A DNA stretch of 64,000 nt from Cinclus cinclus (lineage: Eukaryota; Chordata; Aves; Passeriformes; Cinclidae), in NCBI RefSeq assembly GCF_963662255.1, contig NC_085068.1:6076001-6140000 (forward strand), in the 5' to 3' direction. Shown here piece after piece: positions 21,653 through 32,680 of the stretch (position 1 is its first letter; each line of letters opens with the position of its first letter). Under the pieces are notes generated by a model. That model made no database searches. It was not told the origin of the DNA and worked only from the letters and a program-made list of their open reading frames with translations. The position numbers were made by a program, and so were the translations under genes.

Positions 21653-23679
21653 CCCCTACAAACACAACTGGCTTGGTCCTGCAAAGAGCGATTTCCTTTA
21701 CAGCGGTCGCTTGAGCTGAACACAGCATCATTTCCATTAAATCAACTAAATCTCCCTTCAAACACCCCTCGAGTGAGGAATCCAGCTCGAGTGAGCCTGT
21801 GGAAAAGGGGGAGCACAAAGGGACCGGGGCACAGGGGTTTTTCTGATGGGATGTCCAAAGAGCAGCAGCACAGATGCCATTCCTTCCTTCCCTTTTGCGT
21901 TTGTCCCTGGCTTAGTGGCAGGCTCGGGAGTTGTGCTTTTTCATTGTGGAAGCCAAAACAACTGGTGTGCACCCAGAAGCAACAAAAGTGATTGCAAGGG
22001 GGGGTGGGAGCTGCTGTGACAGGGCGGTGAGAAATGGCATGTCACTCTCAAGTGAAAGGTTTGCAGCATTTCTGGATTGCTGTTCAAATATTCCTGTTCC
22101 TTACCGAGGGAAAAAAAGTGTAACTGAAATGCTTTCAATTCTTCCAACTTCCTTTGCATCTTCCCCCTTTTTCATTTTTTTTCTTTTTCCCTTGGAAAAA
22201 AGATGGAAAGATAGAAAAAAGAAAACTAAATCCATCCATCTTCTCCAATGAAAATGCTTCCAAGTTAGTATCTCACACTAAAAATACCCAGAAATATATT
22301 GCTTCTGTGATGAAATATTTGATGAATGCTTCTTTGATGAAATATTCCTCAAAAATGCGTTTTTTTTTTTTTTTCATGGATATCATCACTGGTTGCAGAG
22401 AACTTCTGGCAATTTAAATCCATGCTGGTGACAATGTTTGTACAGAGGTTGAACTGCTTCATTTACGAATAACATTGTTATTATATATATATATATATAT
22501 GTTATGGTACATATATATGTTATTTCAACATGTAAGTGTAAATTCATCCTGACACGATCAGTGCTGACAAATCTGGAGACGGATGCAGCAGGAGAAAGTA
22601 GAAAAGAGGTGACAAAATTATTGTCACTGCTGCTGAGGGAGATCCCCACCCCTCAAGGCAAGGTGAGGTCCAGCCCTTGCACTCCTCCAGAGCTGAGTTT
22701 TCCATGCCTCAATCTGCTGATGGACTTCGGGGCTGGAATTCCCCCCCTGCCACCCTTCCCCTGCCTTTCCATGGAGCATCCAGGGCTCAGCTTCTGCCAG
22801 CACCGACCCAACCTCAACACGGGGCCCGACCACCAGCCCAGGGAGCCCCAGCAGCCCCTGGACCTGCAGATTTGCGGATTTACCCTGCAGATCAACACCA
22901 GGATTTAGCGGCCAAGGAAAGTGCTGAGGGCACACAAACTGAAGCCGGCCTGATTTCCAGTGGCCACGGCAACAGAGCTGCTTATTTTCCAACTGCTTTA
23001 TTCTCCAGACCAATTTTCCTCAATGCTGAAGTGAAGAAGAAAAAAAAAAAAAAAAAATTAAAAAAAAAGTGAAAAACACAGCAGATTGTCCAGTTCATGA
23101 CTGGATGGCTGGCAACAGAAATCCTATTTCCAAACTGACCCCTGCTTTCCTGCATGGCATTCATTAATTCCACAGGCTCACATTTCTAGGAAGATGTCAG
23201 TCATGTCTGTGATTTTTCTATCAGCTATTAATGCCAGATCACAAGGTGAGAAAGCAGGGGTTTTAATCTCAGGACCCTCAGGAGATGGAGCTGCATACAT
23301 TTGGTGTAAGCCATGTGTCTGGAAATGTCAAGGACAAATATTTTTAAAGTAAGGAGTGAGTGTTCATGTGCAGTCTGAAGTCTTACACAAGTGATCCAAA
23401 CCAGCCTTTTTCTCCCTTCTGAACCCAGGAATTGAGTTTAGATGCCCTAAATGGGCACCTCTGCTATTAAAAAATTTGCATTTTTATACTGAGTGACATT
23501 TTCAGCCTCTCCTAAAGGGGCTGCCCATGGCACTGTTCACTGTTCTACTCAGAGAAAAGTTTCTCTGTAGGAACAGCAAAAATTCCCCATCGCCAGAAAT
23601 TGTTTGTCCATTCTAAATATGAGGTTGGTTCCTCACCTGTCATTTATTTTTTAATTTCATTCTTTCATCAGGCCATTTT
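21653..23679. other. Unique non-coding stretch with simple tracts
   Basis: A (TA)n tract lies at about 22482-22500, followed by 'acatatatatgt'. A T15 run lies at 22360-22374 and an A-rich tract at about 23038-23070. Around 22.6-22.9 kb the sequence is GC-richer, with frames open on both strands that show no known domain. Confidence 0.6.
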
Positions 23680-23990
23680 GCCAAAATTTCCCCCTGATTG
23701 TGCAAAACCGGGCACTGAATTTGTCGCAAAATCCGTGATTTTAGACCTAATGATGTGTCCCACCTGAGAAATGCACAAAATCTCCTTTTCTTCCCATCCT
23801 TAGCCCAATTAAATGATAACTTTGAGTCCCATCATATTCCATGTGCTGGATCAGAAGTAACTGCATTACTGATAAATACACAGAAAACTCCATTAAAATG
23901 CCATTTAGGCACATTTATTTCTAACTTCACGTACAATGAACTAACACTGGGCTTTCCTTCTCCCACAGCTTCCACGATAAAAACCTAACA
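23680..23990. promoter_or_regulatory. Possible conserved non-coding element (weak)
   Basis: Repeat-free, with CpG-bearing words 'aaccgggcactg', 'gtcgcaaaatccgtg' and 'cacgtacaatg', and TAAT-type cores ('gacctaatgatg', 'caattaaatga'). The density is lower than in the stronger blocks. Confidence 0.25.
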
Positions 23991-24451
23991 CTGTGAAAGG
24001 TTCTCTCAAAACTGTGCTCTCAGAAAAGTTGAGAAGGAGATGAAACTTCTTTCACCCCTAGGAGGACTCTTGGCCCTGAATCGCTGGGAATTTTAGTGGG
24101 AACACGAGTGGAGTGGGAGAAACAGGAGTCACATCCAAGCACTGCCTTTCCAGCTGGGGAAAACCCTGGCATGACACTGATTTTTGATTTCACAGCCCAC
24201 TGCCTGCTGCTGCCACCCAGGAATGCCATTTAACTCCCAAAGAGTCACAAATAATTACTCATTTGCCCTTCACACGCTGCCACCCGTTTTCTTTCCGTGG
24301 GCCCTCAAGTTCGAGCCTAAAGGATGTAAAAAGTTTCGGTGGTGATGCGAACCAGAAGAGGATGAAAAAAGAAATCTCTCAAGGAACCCGGATCGTTGGC
24401 ATCCTTTGCTTGAATCGTGGATCTGCCCCTCCTTTCAGCTGCTAACAGCCA
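23991..24451. other. Unique non-coding stretch
   Basis: No repeat or exon recognised. Scattered CpGs occur between 24.27 and 24.42 kb ('ttcgagcc', 'ttcggtgg', 'gatgcgaacc', 'acccggatcg'), which might extend the conserved-looking zone that follows. Confidence 0.5.
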
Positions 24452-24503
24452 CCTAACATATTATCCTAACATATTATCCTAACATATTATCCTAACATAT
24501 TAT
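24452..24503. repeat. 13-bp tandem repeat, four copies
   Basis: Four exact copies of CCTAACATATTAT in tandem. The perfect identity points to recent expansion. It sits immediately before a conserved-looking block. Confidence 0.97.
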
Positions 24504-25110
24504 CCTCCTTATTGCACCCAGCTCCAAACATCTTGGATCTGCGAGCGACAAAAGGAGAAGGCTCCTTTATCAAGTCAATCTCCAAGCCCCATTATGTTCC
24601 CCTACAACAGTTTCCGTAAACATTCAGCAATTTTCGGTGTCTGGGCTGCGCAGCTGAAGAGGTGCATAAACAGGCTCCACTGAAATGTGAAGATGACTGA
24701 TAATGTACTAACATTGAGACCCCTTGCTGGGATTATTACCCCCTGAGTGCTCCTTACAGAATGTGCCTCTTATCTCACACTGACAACGCTAATAGAATAT
24801 GCATAGCCCTATTAGCATACAAGATAATAGCACCCTGGAGGGGACAGAGCCATAAAACTTTAAGTAGAAATCAAAACAGAAGGAGGAAGAAAAAGGGAAC
24901 ATTGTCACAAGCCAAAAAGGGGGGAAAAAAAAAAAAAAAAAAGGAGCCCGAGGGTAAATTTTGCTGCGGAAAATACACATAGTCATAATTCTTGTGCTAG
25001 TCACCATGCAAATGGTAATAGTCTTTAGTCCCATGAATACTATCAGTGCCATGTTTGCCGTGAAACATTAATTGAGATAATGTGCCCCTTTCTGATGCAG
25101 CGGGGAGCCG
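24504..25110. promoter_or_regulatory. Candidate conserved non-coding element cluster with POU octamer
   Basis: About 600 bp of motif-dense, mostly repeat-free DNA, interrupted only by an A18 run at 24925-24942. It includes 'gatgactgataatgtac', 'gaatatgcatag', 'ctattagcatac', an exact POU octamer ATGCAAAT at 25006-25013 followed by GGTAAT, and 'gaaacattaattgagataat'. It is AT-rich with sparse stops-free frames, so it is not exonic. The order and spacing resemble deeply conserved vertebrate enhancers, but I cannot align it. Confidence 0.48.
25006..25013 (+). promoter_or_regulatory. POU-family octamer ATGCAAAT
   Basis: An exact consensus octamer, the classical binding site of POU transcription factors, inside a conserved-looking block and with TAAT-type words close by. 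Binding is inferred from sequence only. Confidence 0.5.
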
Positions 25111-25479
25111 TATGTCAAATTGTACCACAACAAAATTACGGCAACATCTGCAAGAAATACACAACAACCATTGGGGTACCTCGCCTTGGATGAGTCCAGC
25201 TGGGGCTTGGCCGGTGCAGCTGGAGCCTGGGGAAGGGCGGCAGGGCAGGCAGGGAGGGCAGGAGCAGCTGGACCTGTGGCTCAGCCTGCTCGGGATGCAA
25301 AGCCCTGGGCTCGGCTGTGTTATCTCCTGACCCCTCTGGACCGAGCCTCCAGCATCCCTCTGAGTGCCAAAGGCCCTCTTTAGTGAGGTCTAAACCATTC
25401 CCGTTATTCCCTGTAACCCCCCATTGTCCCGGGGCTTTCAGAGCTCACCCACAGCTGGCAGCCAGCCACGCATTCATCT
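25111..25479. other. GC-richer unique stretch
   Basis: Contains 'cagggcaggcagggagggca' purine-rich sequence around 25240-25260. No gene or repeat family was recognised. Confidence 0.5.
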
Positions 25480-25620
25480 GCTTTCCATCCTCCCGCAAGA
25501 GCCAAAGTAAATCTTTCGGTGTTTGGCACAAGAGTGTGAATTCAATAAAAAGGGTTTCAAACAAGTTTAAGATGGCTTGTCTCTAAACAAACAGCGAGCA
25601 GCGAGCTCTCTGAATGCTCA
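25480..25620. promoter_or_regulatory. Possible conserved non-coding element (weak)
   Basis: A short block with 'gtaaatctttcggtgtttgg', 'gaattcaataaaaaggg' and 'ctaaacaaacagcgagcag' (forkhead-like TAAACAAA). It is repeat-free. Confidence 0.28.
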
Positions 25621-26573
25621 CTGTGGTTCAATTCCTAAATCCAGACAACCCCCAGCAGCACTGAGAGCCCCATCCGAGGAGCAGTCACCTGTCAAGGCGT
25701 GCCAATACCTGCACACCCCTGCTCCGGGGGGCTGCAAAAAACTCCTGGTGGTCTTCTTTGTCATGTTCTGGATCGCAGGACTGCAGGATAAACCCTGGGT
25801 GCTTTTCCTTCCCCGAGCTCCGGCGTCGGGAGCTAACGAGCTCGGCATCCCCGGGGTGCGTCTGGAAGCATCGTGCGAAGTTTTCTGGGATTCCTCCTGG
25901 CATTCACTGGGGGTTTCTATAGAGCCCCAAAGCTTTGTGCCGGTGGCTTTGTGTTGCAAAGTTTTGCAGCTTGCGTGAGTTCGCCTCGCTTCGTTTTTTG
26001 GCTGATGGCACTTTGTGCCGAGGGTTTCAGCAATTAGGGCACAGCCGGGAAAGGCTCTGGTGAAGAAAAGAGAGGAATTTTGGAAAGGGAAAGTAGGGGG
26101 GAATTAGAGGAATGATTCCTGAATGTACCTCCACAAGTGTCCTCTGTGTGTATTTAAGCATTAATTGATCCCCCCCATCCACGTTATCACAGGGAAAACA
26201 GCTCGTCTCAAAAATACAGGGATTTTAGAGACTGCTGAAGCGCTTTGTTTCACGTTCTTCTGTGGCTGCTTCAAACTCTGGGATAATTTCTCCTTTCTTC
26301 CTGGAAAGATAACAAAACCTTTATGTGCATATTGCAGGCACTAAAGTCACCTCATGTGAATCACAGCTGTACACCACTCACAGTTTACCTCCATCCAAAT
26401 TTTTTACATTCTGACTCTCTGAGCAGTCTTTTTATCAGGGATTAAACAAGGAAATGCTACTTCCACAGAAGGATATCGCAGCATGCCTGGGCACCTGAAC
26501 CTGAAGAAACAGCATTTTGTGAACACCTCCTCTGGGTACAAATGGGATCCCAGGGGGGTTCTCTGCCCAGGAC
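25621..26573. other. Unique non-coding stretch
   Basis: Retained CpGs at 25.81-26.05 kb ('ccggcgtcgggagc', 'aacgagctcgg', 'catcgtgcg', 'gcctcgcttcg') suggest possible constraint without island density. A 133-codon forward frame at 25577-25978 is overlapped by reverse frames and has no known domain. Confidence 0.5.
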
Positions 26574-26641
26574 AGAGTTTTGGAACGAGTTGATCTTTAT
26601 GGTCCCTCCCAACCCAAAACATTCTGGGATTCTATGATTCC
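26574..26641 (+). mobile_element. CR1 LINE 3' terminus
   Basis: About 70 bp of sense CR1 tail: 'gttgatctttatggtccctc', 'ccaacccaaaacattctggg' and 'attctatgattcc'. It is 5'-truncated just upstream. Confidence 0.9.
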
Positions 26642-27054
26642 TTGTCTCCAGGGCACAGAGTGATGATTCAGCTGGAAAACCTCACTGCATGTTCATTTGG
26701 TGTGTTCAGGGGGAATATTTCATCCATTGCGTGGCAAGAAATTACCCAGGTTAAATTACATTTTGTGCGCATTAAAAAAAAATACTAAAGATGCTAAAAT
26801 TTGGGGGGAAAAAATTTAAAAATGTTAAAGTATGAGAACGGAGAAAGGTTTGTGCAGTTCAGGTGAATGTGAGATGCCTCCATGGCAGGAGGATCTGCCT
26901 GAACCTGGGATCTCTCCTTCCATCTGTACCTTTATATTTTGCTTTATCCATTTTCAAGACTCCTTAGCGAGGCCAAACCCCTGGATTTGCTCTCTCTGTG
27001 CTCACTGAACCCCCTCACTTCAATGGGCACCTCACGCTGACTTCTCTCTGAAGT
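26642..27054. other. Unique non-coding stretch
   Basis: AT-rich with short A runs at about 26.77-26.82 kb. Nothing was recognised. Confidence 0.6.
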
Positions 27055-27600
27055 CTGGCCTAATAAAGCTAGACTAAATGTGAACACTTCCTGGCTGCAG
27101 CAGCAGACAACAGCGGACAAGTGGAGAAATTGTTAGTTGTGTATTCCTTACATATTCATCCCCAGGAGTTTGGTGCTCCAACACAGCCACGCTCAGGGAG
27201 AAGGAAACAGAGCAGGATTATCAGCCAGCTCATTCCATGCCATTAATTATTGCAGGATAAATATCTGTTTTCCTTACAGGAAGGCTTAACTTTCATTTAG
27301 CTGCCATTATCTCCAAGGATCCCGAGGAGCCCAGGACACGGCAGTGCCGTGCAGGCTGGATGTTGTTATGTATTTATTAAGTTGTATCAGAGCCCATTTA
27401 GCAGCAGCTCTGCAGTTTATCACGTAAATATCGAGTGCCAAATACAAAAGAGAAGAAAATAGCAACATAAAAAATTTATCTTTGGGGGGAGGAGAGGGAG
27501 AAAGAGAGAGGGAATGGTGCTGATAATGTGATTGTGCCTTCAGCAATAGTGGCTAATATCCTTCTGCAAGGGGCGCGGTGTGAAAATATTCCAGGCTGGG
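27055..27600. promoter_or_regulatory. Candidate conserved non-coding element
   Basis: Repeat-free apart from a GGGAGGAGAGGGAG purine tract near 27485. It contains 'gccattaattattgcag', 'ttatcacgtaaatatcg', 'gtatttattaagttg' and 'gataatgtgattgtgcc'. Several intervals lack simple repeats over 200 bp or more and have balanced composition, as in conserved elements. Confidence 0.38.
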
Positions 27601-28080
27601 GGAGGAGGAGGAGAGGGGAGCTGAGCTGGTGTTTGTTTGTTTTAAAGTGTATTCTGGTTGCAGGCTAGGTCAGCGGGTGGCCAGACTGAGAAAATGAGTC
27701 CCCCGGGCTGTAATAATTGTAACTGTCAAGGAAAAAAAGTCAAGGTCTTAGATAGCAGTGGTCTGCTCTGACTTCTGACCATGGAGAAATATAGATGAAA
27801 ACTATTGCCTGGGGCACTCAGCGAAGAAACCAAGAGGTTTTTAACTCGTGGTGGCTTGCGCTTATGAATTGGAAAGCCCATTTTGCACCTTGGTGCTTTG
27901 TATCTTTAGGATTATTTTCATTTGCAGTATAAATGATGCTCGGGGTGTTCCTTCTCCTGATGCCCGAATTTGTGATGCAGTGAATGTCTATTGCCTGGGC
28001 AGCTTTGCATTTCTGAGCCCCAAACAGCACCTAGGTTTGTCAGTGATCTTTCAGCTGTGGTTATTCACAGGGAGAGCCTG
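27601..28080. promoter_or_regulatory. Candidate conserved non-coding element
   Basis: Contains 'gggctgtaataattgtaac', 'caaggtcttagatagcag', 'gcttgcgcttatgaattgg', 'catttgcagtataaatgatg' and 'gcatttctgagcccc', without known repeats after the GGAGGA stretch at 27601. Frames here are short. It may be continuous with the block just upstream. Confidence 0.38.
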
Positions 28081-30199
28081 AATTTGATTCTCTCTTGCAC
28101 TCCCCATTTATCTGAGTGGTCCAGAGCTGCCTGGAATGGATTATTCAAGAATTACACACAGGTAACTCCACTGACTTCCACAAAAAGTATTCCAAGGATA
28201 AAAGCAGTGGGAGAGACCGGTTGAAGAATTTAAACCACACAAGATTAAACCTTGAAAGAAGGGAGATGAGGGGGGAAAACCCATAAACCTATTTTTTTTT
28301 TTTTAATTATTACACAGCCAAGGACCAGTAACTAACAGGTCAGGTTTTGGTGAATCATCCATTTGGCCTTTATTCAAGGCGGAACGGGAGCTCTGCTAAA
28401 AACTTGCTCAAAACCTGAGCCCAAAAAGTCCCATTTTGGTTGTGTCTTAGGCAGTATCAGGCACATTCCCTGCTCCAGCTGGGAGGGAGGTGCCAATGCA
28501 GCCCAGCCACTTCTCTTCCTTTGGCAGGGTTCAGCTGAGCACAGCAGCAGCTGAAAGCAAAGCTCTGACCCAAGCACTGCAAGGTTTGGGGACCTTGGAC
28601 TTGTTTCTACTTTCACGGGGTGAAAACAAAATCATCTGTGCAGTGGCAAAGATCACTCGTGTCCGGTCACCTCTTCTTTCAGTGTCCCTTTGTCTTTGGC
28701 TGGAGAAAACACTCTGACGCCTGGAAGCTTTCTCATCAAAATCTGTGTCCTTCTGCAAAATATTCTGAGTCCAGTGAAATATTATTTATTTTTCACTGCA
28801 AAATGCTTTGTTATAACACCCCAGCTTCTCTGACAGCCTTCTAATAGGAATTAATTAGTGAATGTAATGCCTTTAATTTTAATTAATAAGAGGAAATGGA
28901 AATATTTATATAGAGGGACCCAAACAAAGTACACAAACATCAAACGGCAACCAATCCCAGTTTGAGGGTGACAGCAGCATGTAAGGCTTTGCTGGTAAAG
29001 TAGATAATTATGGCTGGGTTGTGATTTTCTTGTTGAAAGTCAAAGCAATAGTGAATTGGGCAATGTTTAAAGGCCCCATCTGTATTTTCCTCACCTTCCT
29101 CACAGCCTGTGTGTCCTGCGAATAAAGCAGAGCATGCGGAAAGGAGAAATGGTGGTTGTTGGTAGGAAAGAGCCAAGTCCATTGGAGCAAACAGGAACAT
29201 GTCTGAGGAAACAATACAACAGTGGTTTTTGTGTTTCATCATCACATAAAGAGCTCTCCTGCTCTGCCCACAGCAGCCCCAAATCTCAGGAATTCCCATT
29301 ATTTGTTGCACTTTGTAGAGAGGCAGCAGAAAGAGCAGGCAGAGGTTGTGGCCCTGCTTTGGGAGCCTCTCTAAGCTGCTTTGCCTCTGGCCCCAGGAAA
29401 TGCTGACAAGAGCAGAGATTCAAAACCCAGAAAGCAGCACCAGCTCCTCTGGCCTGGCTGAAACAACAGGGCCCAGGCATTTCCCCTCTTACCCTGCACT
29501 AGACCTGCTGAGTTTTTGCTTGGAGAAAGTTTATTTTCCATAATGGCATCTATTCTCCATGGCACAGGAAACCACTTCCATGTGAGAGCTGCTCCAGCAG
29601 CTCAGGACATTCAGTGAGAACCATAACTTACCTTAGCTGGATTTGCCTTCTCACCACCCATGGGTTTTTTGGCTCATGTGAGGACTTCTGCAGGAATTCC
29701 CTGCTTGTGGAGATCCCGGTATACGTGGTACCAGTATTACCCCATGACCTTTGTTTTAGCCATAAATATTGGTTCATACGGGCCCGTCCCAAAGCCCTGG
29801 GATGAGGAACGTGCTCTCTGGGTAAGCAAAATTCACTTGAAACACCTGCAAGCCCTAAAGCTTCCAGCTTTGGCAACAGGAGAAGGAAGCCAGAGTGGAA
29901 ATCTCAGCTCAAAGGGACTTCCATGAGTTTGAACCTCACTGAGCCTTCATTTATGGGTTAGCCCAGCCTGGAGCCAGGCACAGCAACCCACAGGGCTCCC
30001 TCTTCCCAGGTTTTCAGCAATTCCAGCTGGCTGCATTGTCACCTGTGCCAAAAGGAGACAAAAGTGCTGGTCTACAGGGCTCACAGCAGGTACCTGTGGC
30101 TCACCAATGCAGGAGTCCCAGGGATTTTCTATTTTCAGGTGAAGGTGAAACACACAGAAGATCTCAATGCCTCTGCAGAGCTGGGAGGGAGGGCTGCAA
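28081..30199. other. Unique non-coding stretch
   Basis: A T14 run lies at about 28291-28304. An AT-rich segment with 'aggaattaattagtg' and 'tttaattttaattaataag' at 28.84-28.92 kb could be a short conserved site. The remainder is unrecognised; frames of 60-123 codons overlap on both strands. Confidence 0.55.
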
Positions 30200-30231
30200 G
30201 GAGGAGGAGGAGGAGGAAGAGGAGGAGGAAG
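30200..30231. repeat. (GGA)n purine tract
   Basis: Imperfect GGA/GGAAGA microsatellite of about 30 bp. Glutamate-, arginine- or proline-rich frames across it are artefacts. Confidence 0.9.
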
Positions 30232-30254
30232 GCAGGAACCTTCACGACTAATGT

Positions 30255-30500
30255 CAATTTTCTGCATCAAATATTTTGATAATTAAACAAAGCTGATCAA
30301 GAGAGGAAAACAGCATGTCTCCAGAGCTCCGGAAGCAGAGGCCCATTAAATAGAAGAGTCAGAAAGTGCCAGAGGCGGCAGCCTCAGATTAATGGCACTC
30401 CAGTAATAGATTTTCCCAGGCACAGTCACACAGGAGACAACTACTGTGCAGCCAGAGCAGCGATGAGGCCGTTAAAGCAACAGTAACATTAAATCACCTG
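30255..30500. promoter_or_regulatory. Candidate conserved non-coding element
   Basis: Repeat-free block with 'ttgataattaaacaaagctg', 'cccattaaatagaagag', 'cagattaatggcactcc', 'cagtaatagattttccc', and 'ccgttaaagcaac' with retained CpGs. Repeated TAAT-type cores at irregular spacing are the main support. Confidence 0.38.
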
Positions 30501-31361
30501 GTTCCAGGGGGCCGGGGATGGATGGGAGCGCATCGGCTCCGGCGTTGGCGCCCAAGGTGGAGAGTTCAATCTGCTCTCAGGCACACGGGCTGCATCCCAG
30601 CACTCATTTCCAGCAGGGAAAGCTGGCAGCTGGGATGGAGGATGCATATAGAAACAGAAGAGCAGTGGTTGCAGAAGGAGCACAAATATCTCTTGCTGGG
30701 ATGGAGAAACGGGGATCGAGCGTCGCAGCTTTTGGGTTTGCGGGGACCAACCACGGCCGGTTTGGTTCAGCTGCTCTTCTCAGGGAATTCTCAAGAACAG
30801 GTTTTATCTCCAGTATTCCTTTCCTGACTTTCAGAATGTGAAAATACAGTTTGGAACTTGTTTAGATACAGCCCAAGTCCAGAAAGGGGATGGGAGGGCA
30901 GGAAATCAGCCCTGTGCTCTCATTCGTGAGTCAGTTTTATCTCAGCAGTGCCTGAGCTGATCTTCCTCGAAACATCCATCCTATCTAAAGCATTTCTATC
31001 CATTTTTAAAATAAAATAATAACAGAAAAGAGGGGTTCTTCCAAGCCCAGGCTGGCATGGATTAGAGTCCACGGCAAGAGGACTTTGCTCCCAGCTGGGG
31101 TGGATGGAAAACAGATGAAGTGGCTGAAAATCGGAAACAACTTTGAGACGTTCCCGAATCCTGATACAATCACATCACAGGGATGGGTTAAATTTATGAT
31201 ATTATCTAGGATTTTTGTTTGTAATCAGTCCCAGACCCACTGGCTATCACTCTCTATAAGCTTATGATTTCCTGGTGCTAACAAGGAAAAGTTGGGACAT
31301 CAAACTCCGAGGGAGTGAAGCCAAGCTGGGATATTAACAGATAGGATCAGAACTGGAATGC
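30501..31361. other. Unique non-coding stretch
   Basis: Some CpGs lie at 30.51-30.76 kb ('gccggggatgg', 'catcggctccggcgttggcgc', 'gatcgagcgtcgcagc', 'cacggccgg') but below island density. No exon was recognised despite overlapping frames of about 100 codons. Confidence 0.5.
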
Positions 31362-31495
31362 AGCAACAACAACCAAAAAAAAACAAAAAAAAAAAAACCA
31401 AAACACAACCCCCCCCCCAAAAAAACCCACAAAACAAACAAAAAAAAAAAGAAAAAAGAAAAAAATAATAAAAAAAACAACCACATTACAAAAAG
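31362..31495. repeat. A/C-rich low-complexity tract
   Basis: About 130 bp of A runs broken by C, with a run of about 10 C's near 31410 and repeated AAAACAAA/AAAAACAA words. It could be a decayed poly(A)-type tail, but I find no identifiable element immediately upstream. Confidence 0.9.
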
Positions 31496-32394
31496 GAAAG
31501 TGCCAACCTCCTTCAGCCTCTGCATTTCAGCCTTTGTCTCTTTTGGCCTGAGTTTCAGGTGTGTGCATAAACCCCATTTCCCAGGCTGAAAGATTTAGGG
31601 ATAAGAGCTAAAAAAAACCCAGAAATTAAACAGGAATACCCTGACATCAAAGCAGAGCTTCAGCATGGAATACAGTGCATCCTTCACCCTGGATATGCAG
31701 TAGGAAATGCAGATGCACTGAATTCCTAAGTTTTCTCTCAATTAATATGGATAGGGAAATTGCAGGAGTTTTTGGCATCTTCTCTTGTTTTGATTCAAAG
31801 AGAGTCCTGTTTGCATAAAATAATAGGGCCAGTCTAAGGACAGAAGAGCTGCACCTCCCTGATCTCTGTTTTCCCAGCTGATCACTGCTGAAGAAAGTTT
31901 GGGTCTCTTGCACATTTACCCACAGCACCTCAAACTTTGGAGGTCTTCAGCTGTGACAAAGACACAGCGAAATTCAGAATTTCAGCCCAATTCTGTCACC
32001 CAAACTTGCTGGGACAAGACCCCTCAGGAATAGAAAGACACGGGGAGCACATATCCAAGTGCACCTGCATTGTTTCAACTGCTCCCCTTTCTTAGGCTCT
32101 TCCAGATCCATTAACATCTCTTCCCACACCTTTCCCTGGGGTACATCCAGGCTCTCCATGTATCTGTGATGAAGAGAAATGGATTTACATATCCAAGTTA
32201 ACGTGCTCCATACCAGTTTTGTTATATAAGATGCAGCGAATTCCCCTGCCAGGTGATTTCCAGGTGCAAATCAGGATTTTGGTGTTTAGGAGGTATTAGG
32301 ATCATCCCTGCCCTGCACTCCGGGCAGCCCTTCCCACAGCCAGGAGCTCCCAAATCCACCCCGAATTGCTTTCTTCCTAACTTTGCATGGATTA
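31496..32394. other. Unique non-coding stretch
   Basis: No repeat, RNA gene or exon recognised. Confidence 0.6.
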
Positions 32395-32680
32395 GCTGGG
32401 ACTAACAGTGTGACAAATCTGTTAATGTTCCAACAGGCAAGCCCTAATTTCGTCCATACCCTTCAGTCATTTTCCATATGGACGTGGAAACTCTATTTTT
32501 TTTTTTCTTTCTCAAACGGGCTGTTAAAATTTTCAATATAGGCGTGAAAAGATGGTTGAGAGTGAAAAAGTTTCAATAGGAGTTTCAACAGGAGGCAATC
32601 AGAGTGTTTCTAAAACTAGAATTCTCGAGTAGTACCTTAAGGGCTTTGTACAAAAACCAAGGATATGTGCAGTATAAGTA
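32395..32680. promoter_or_regulatory. Candidate conserved non-coding element
   Basis: Contains 'ttccatatggacgtggaaac', 'ctcaaacgggctgttaaaat', 'caatataggcgtgaaaagat' and 'agaattctcgagtagtacc', with CpGs kept in an AT-rich background and a single T run. The near-repeat of 'ggacgtgga' and 'aggcgtgaa' is notable. Confidence 0.35.
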
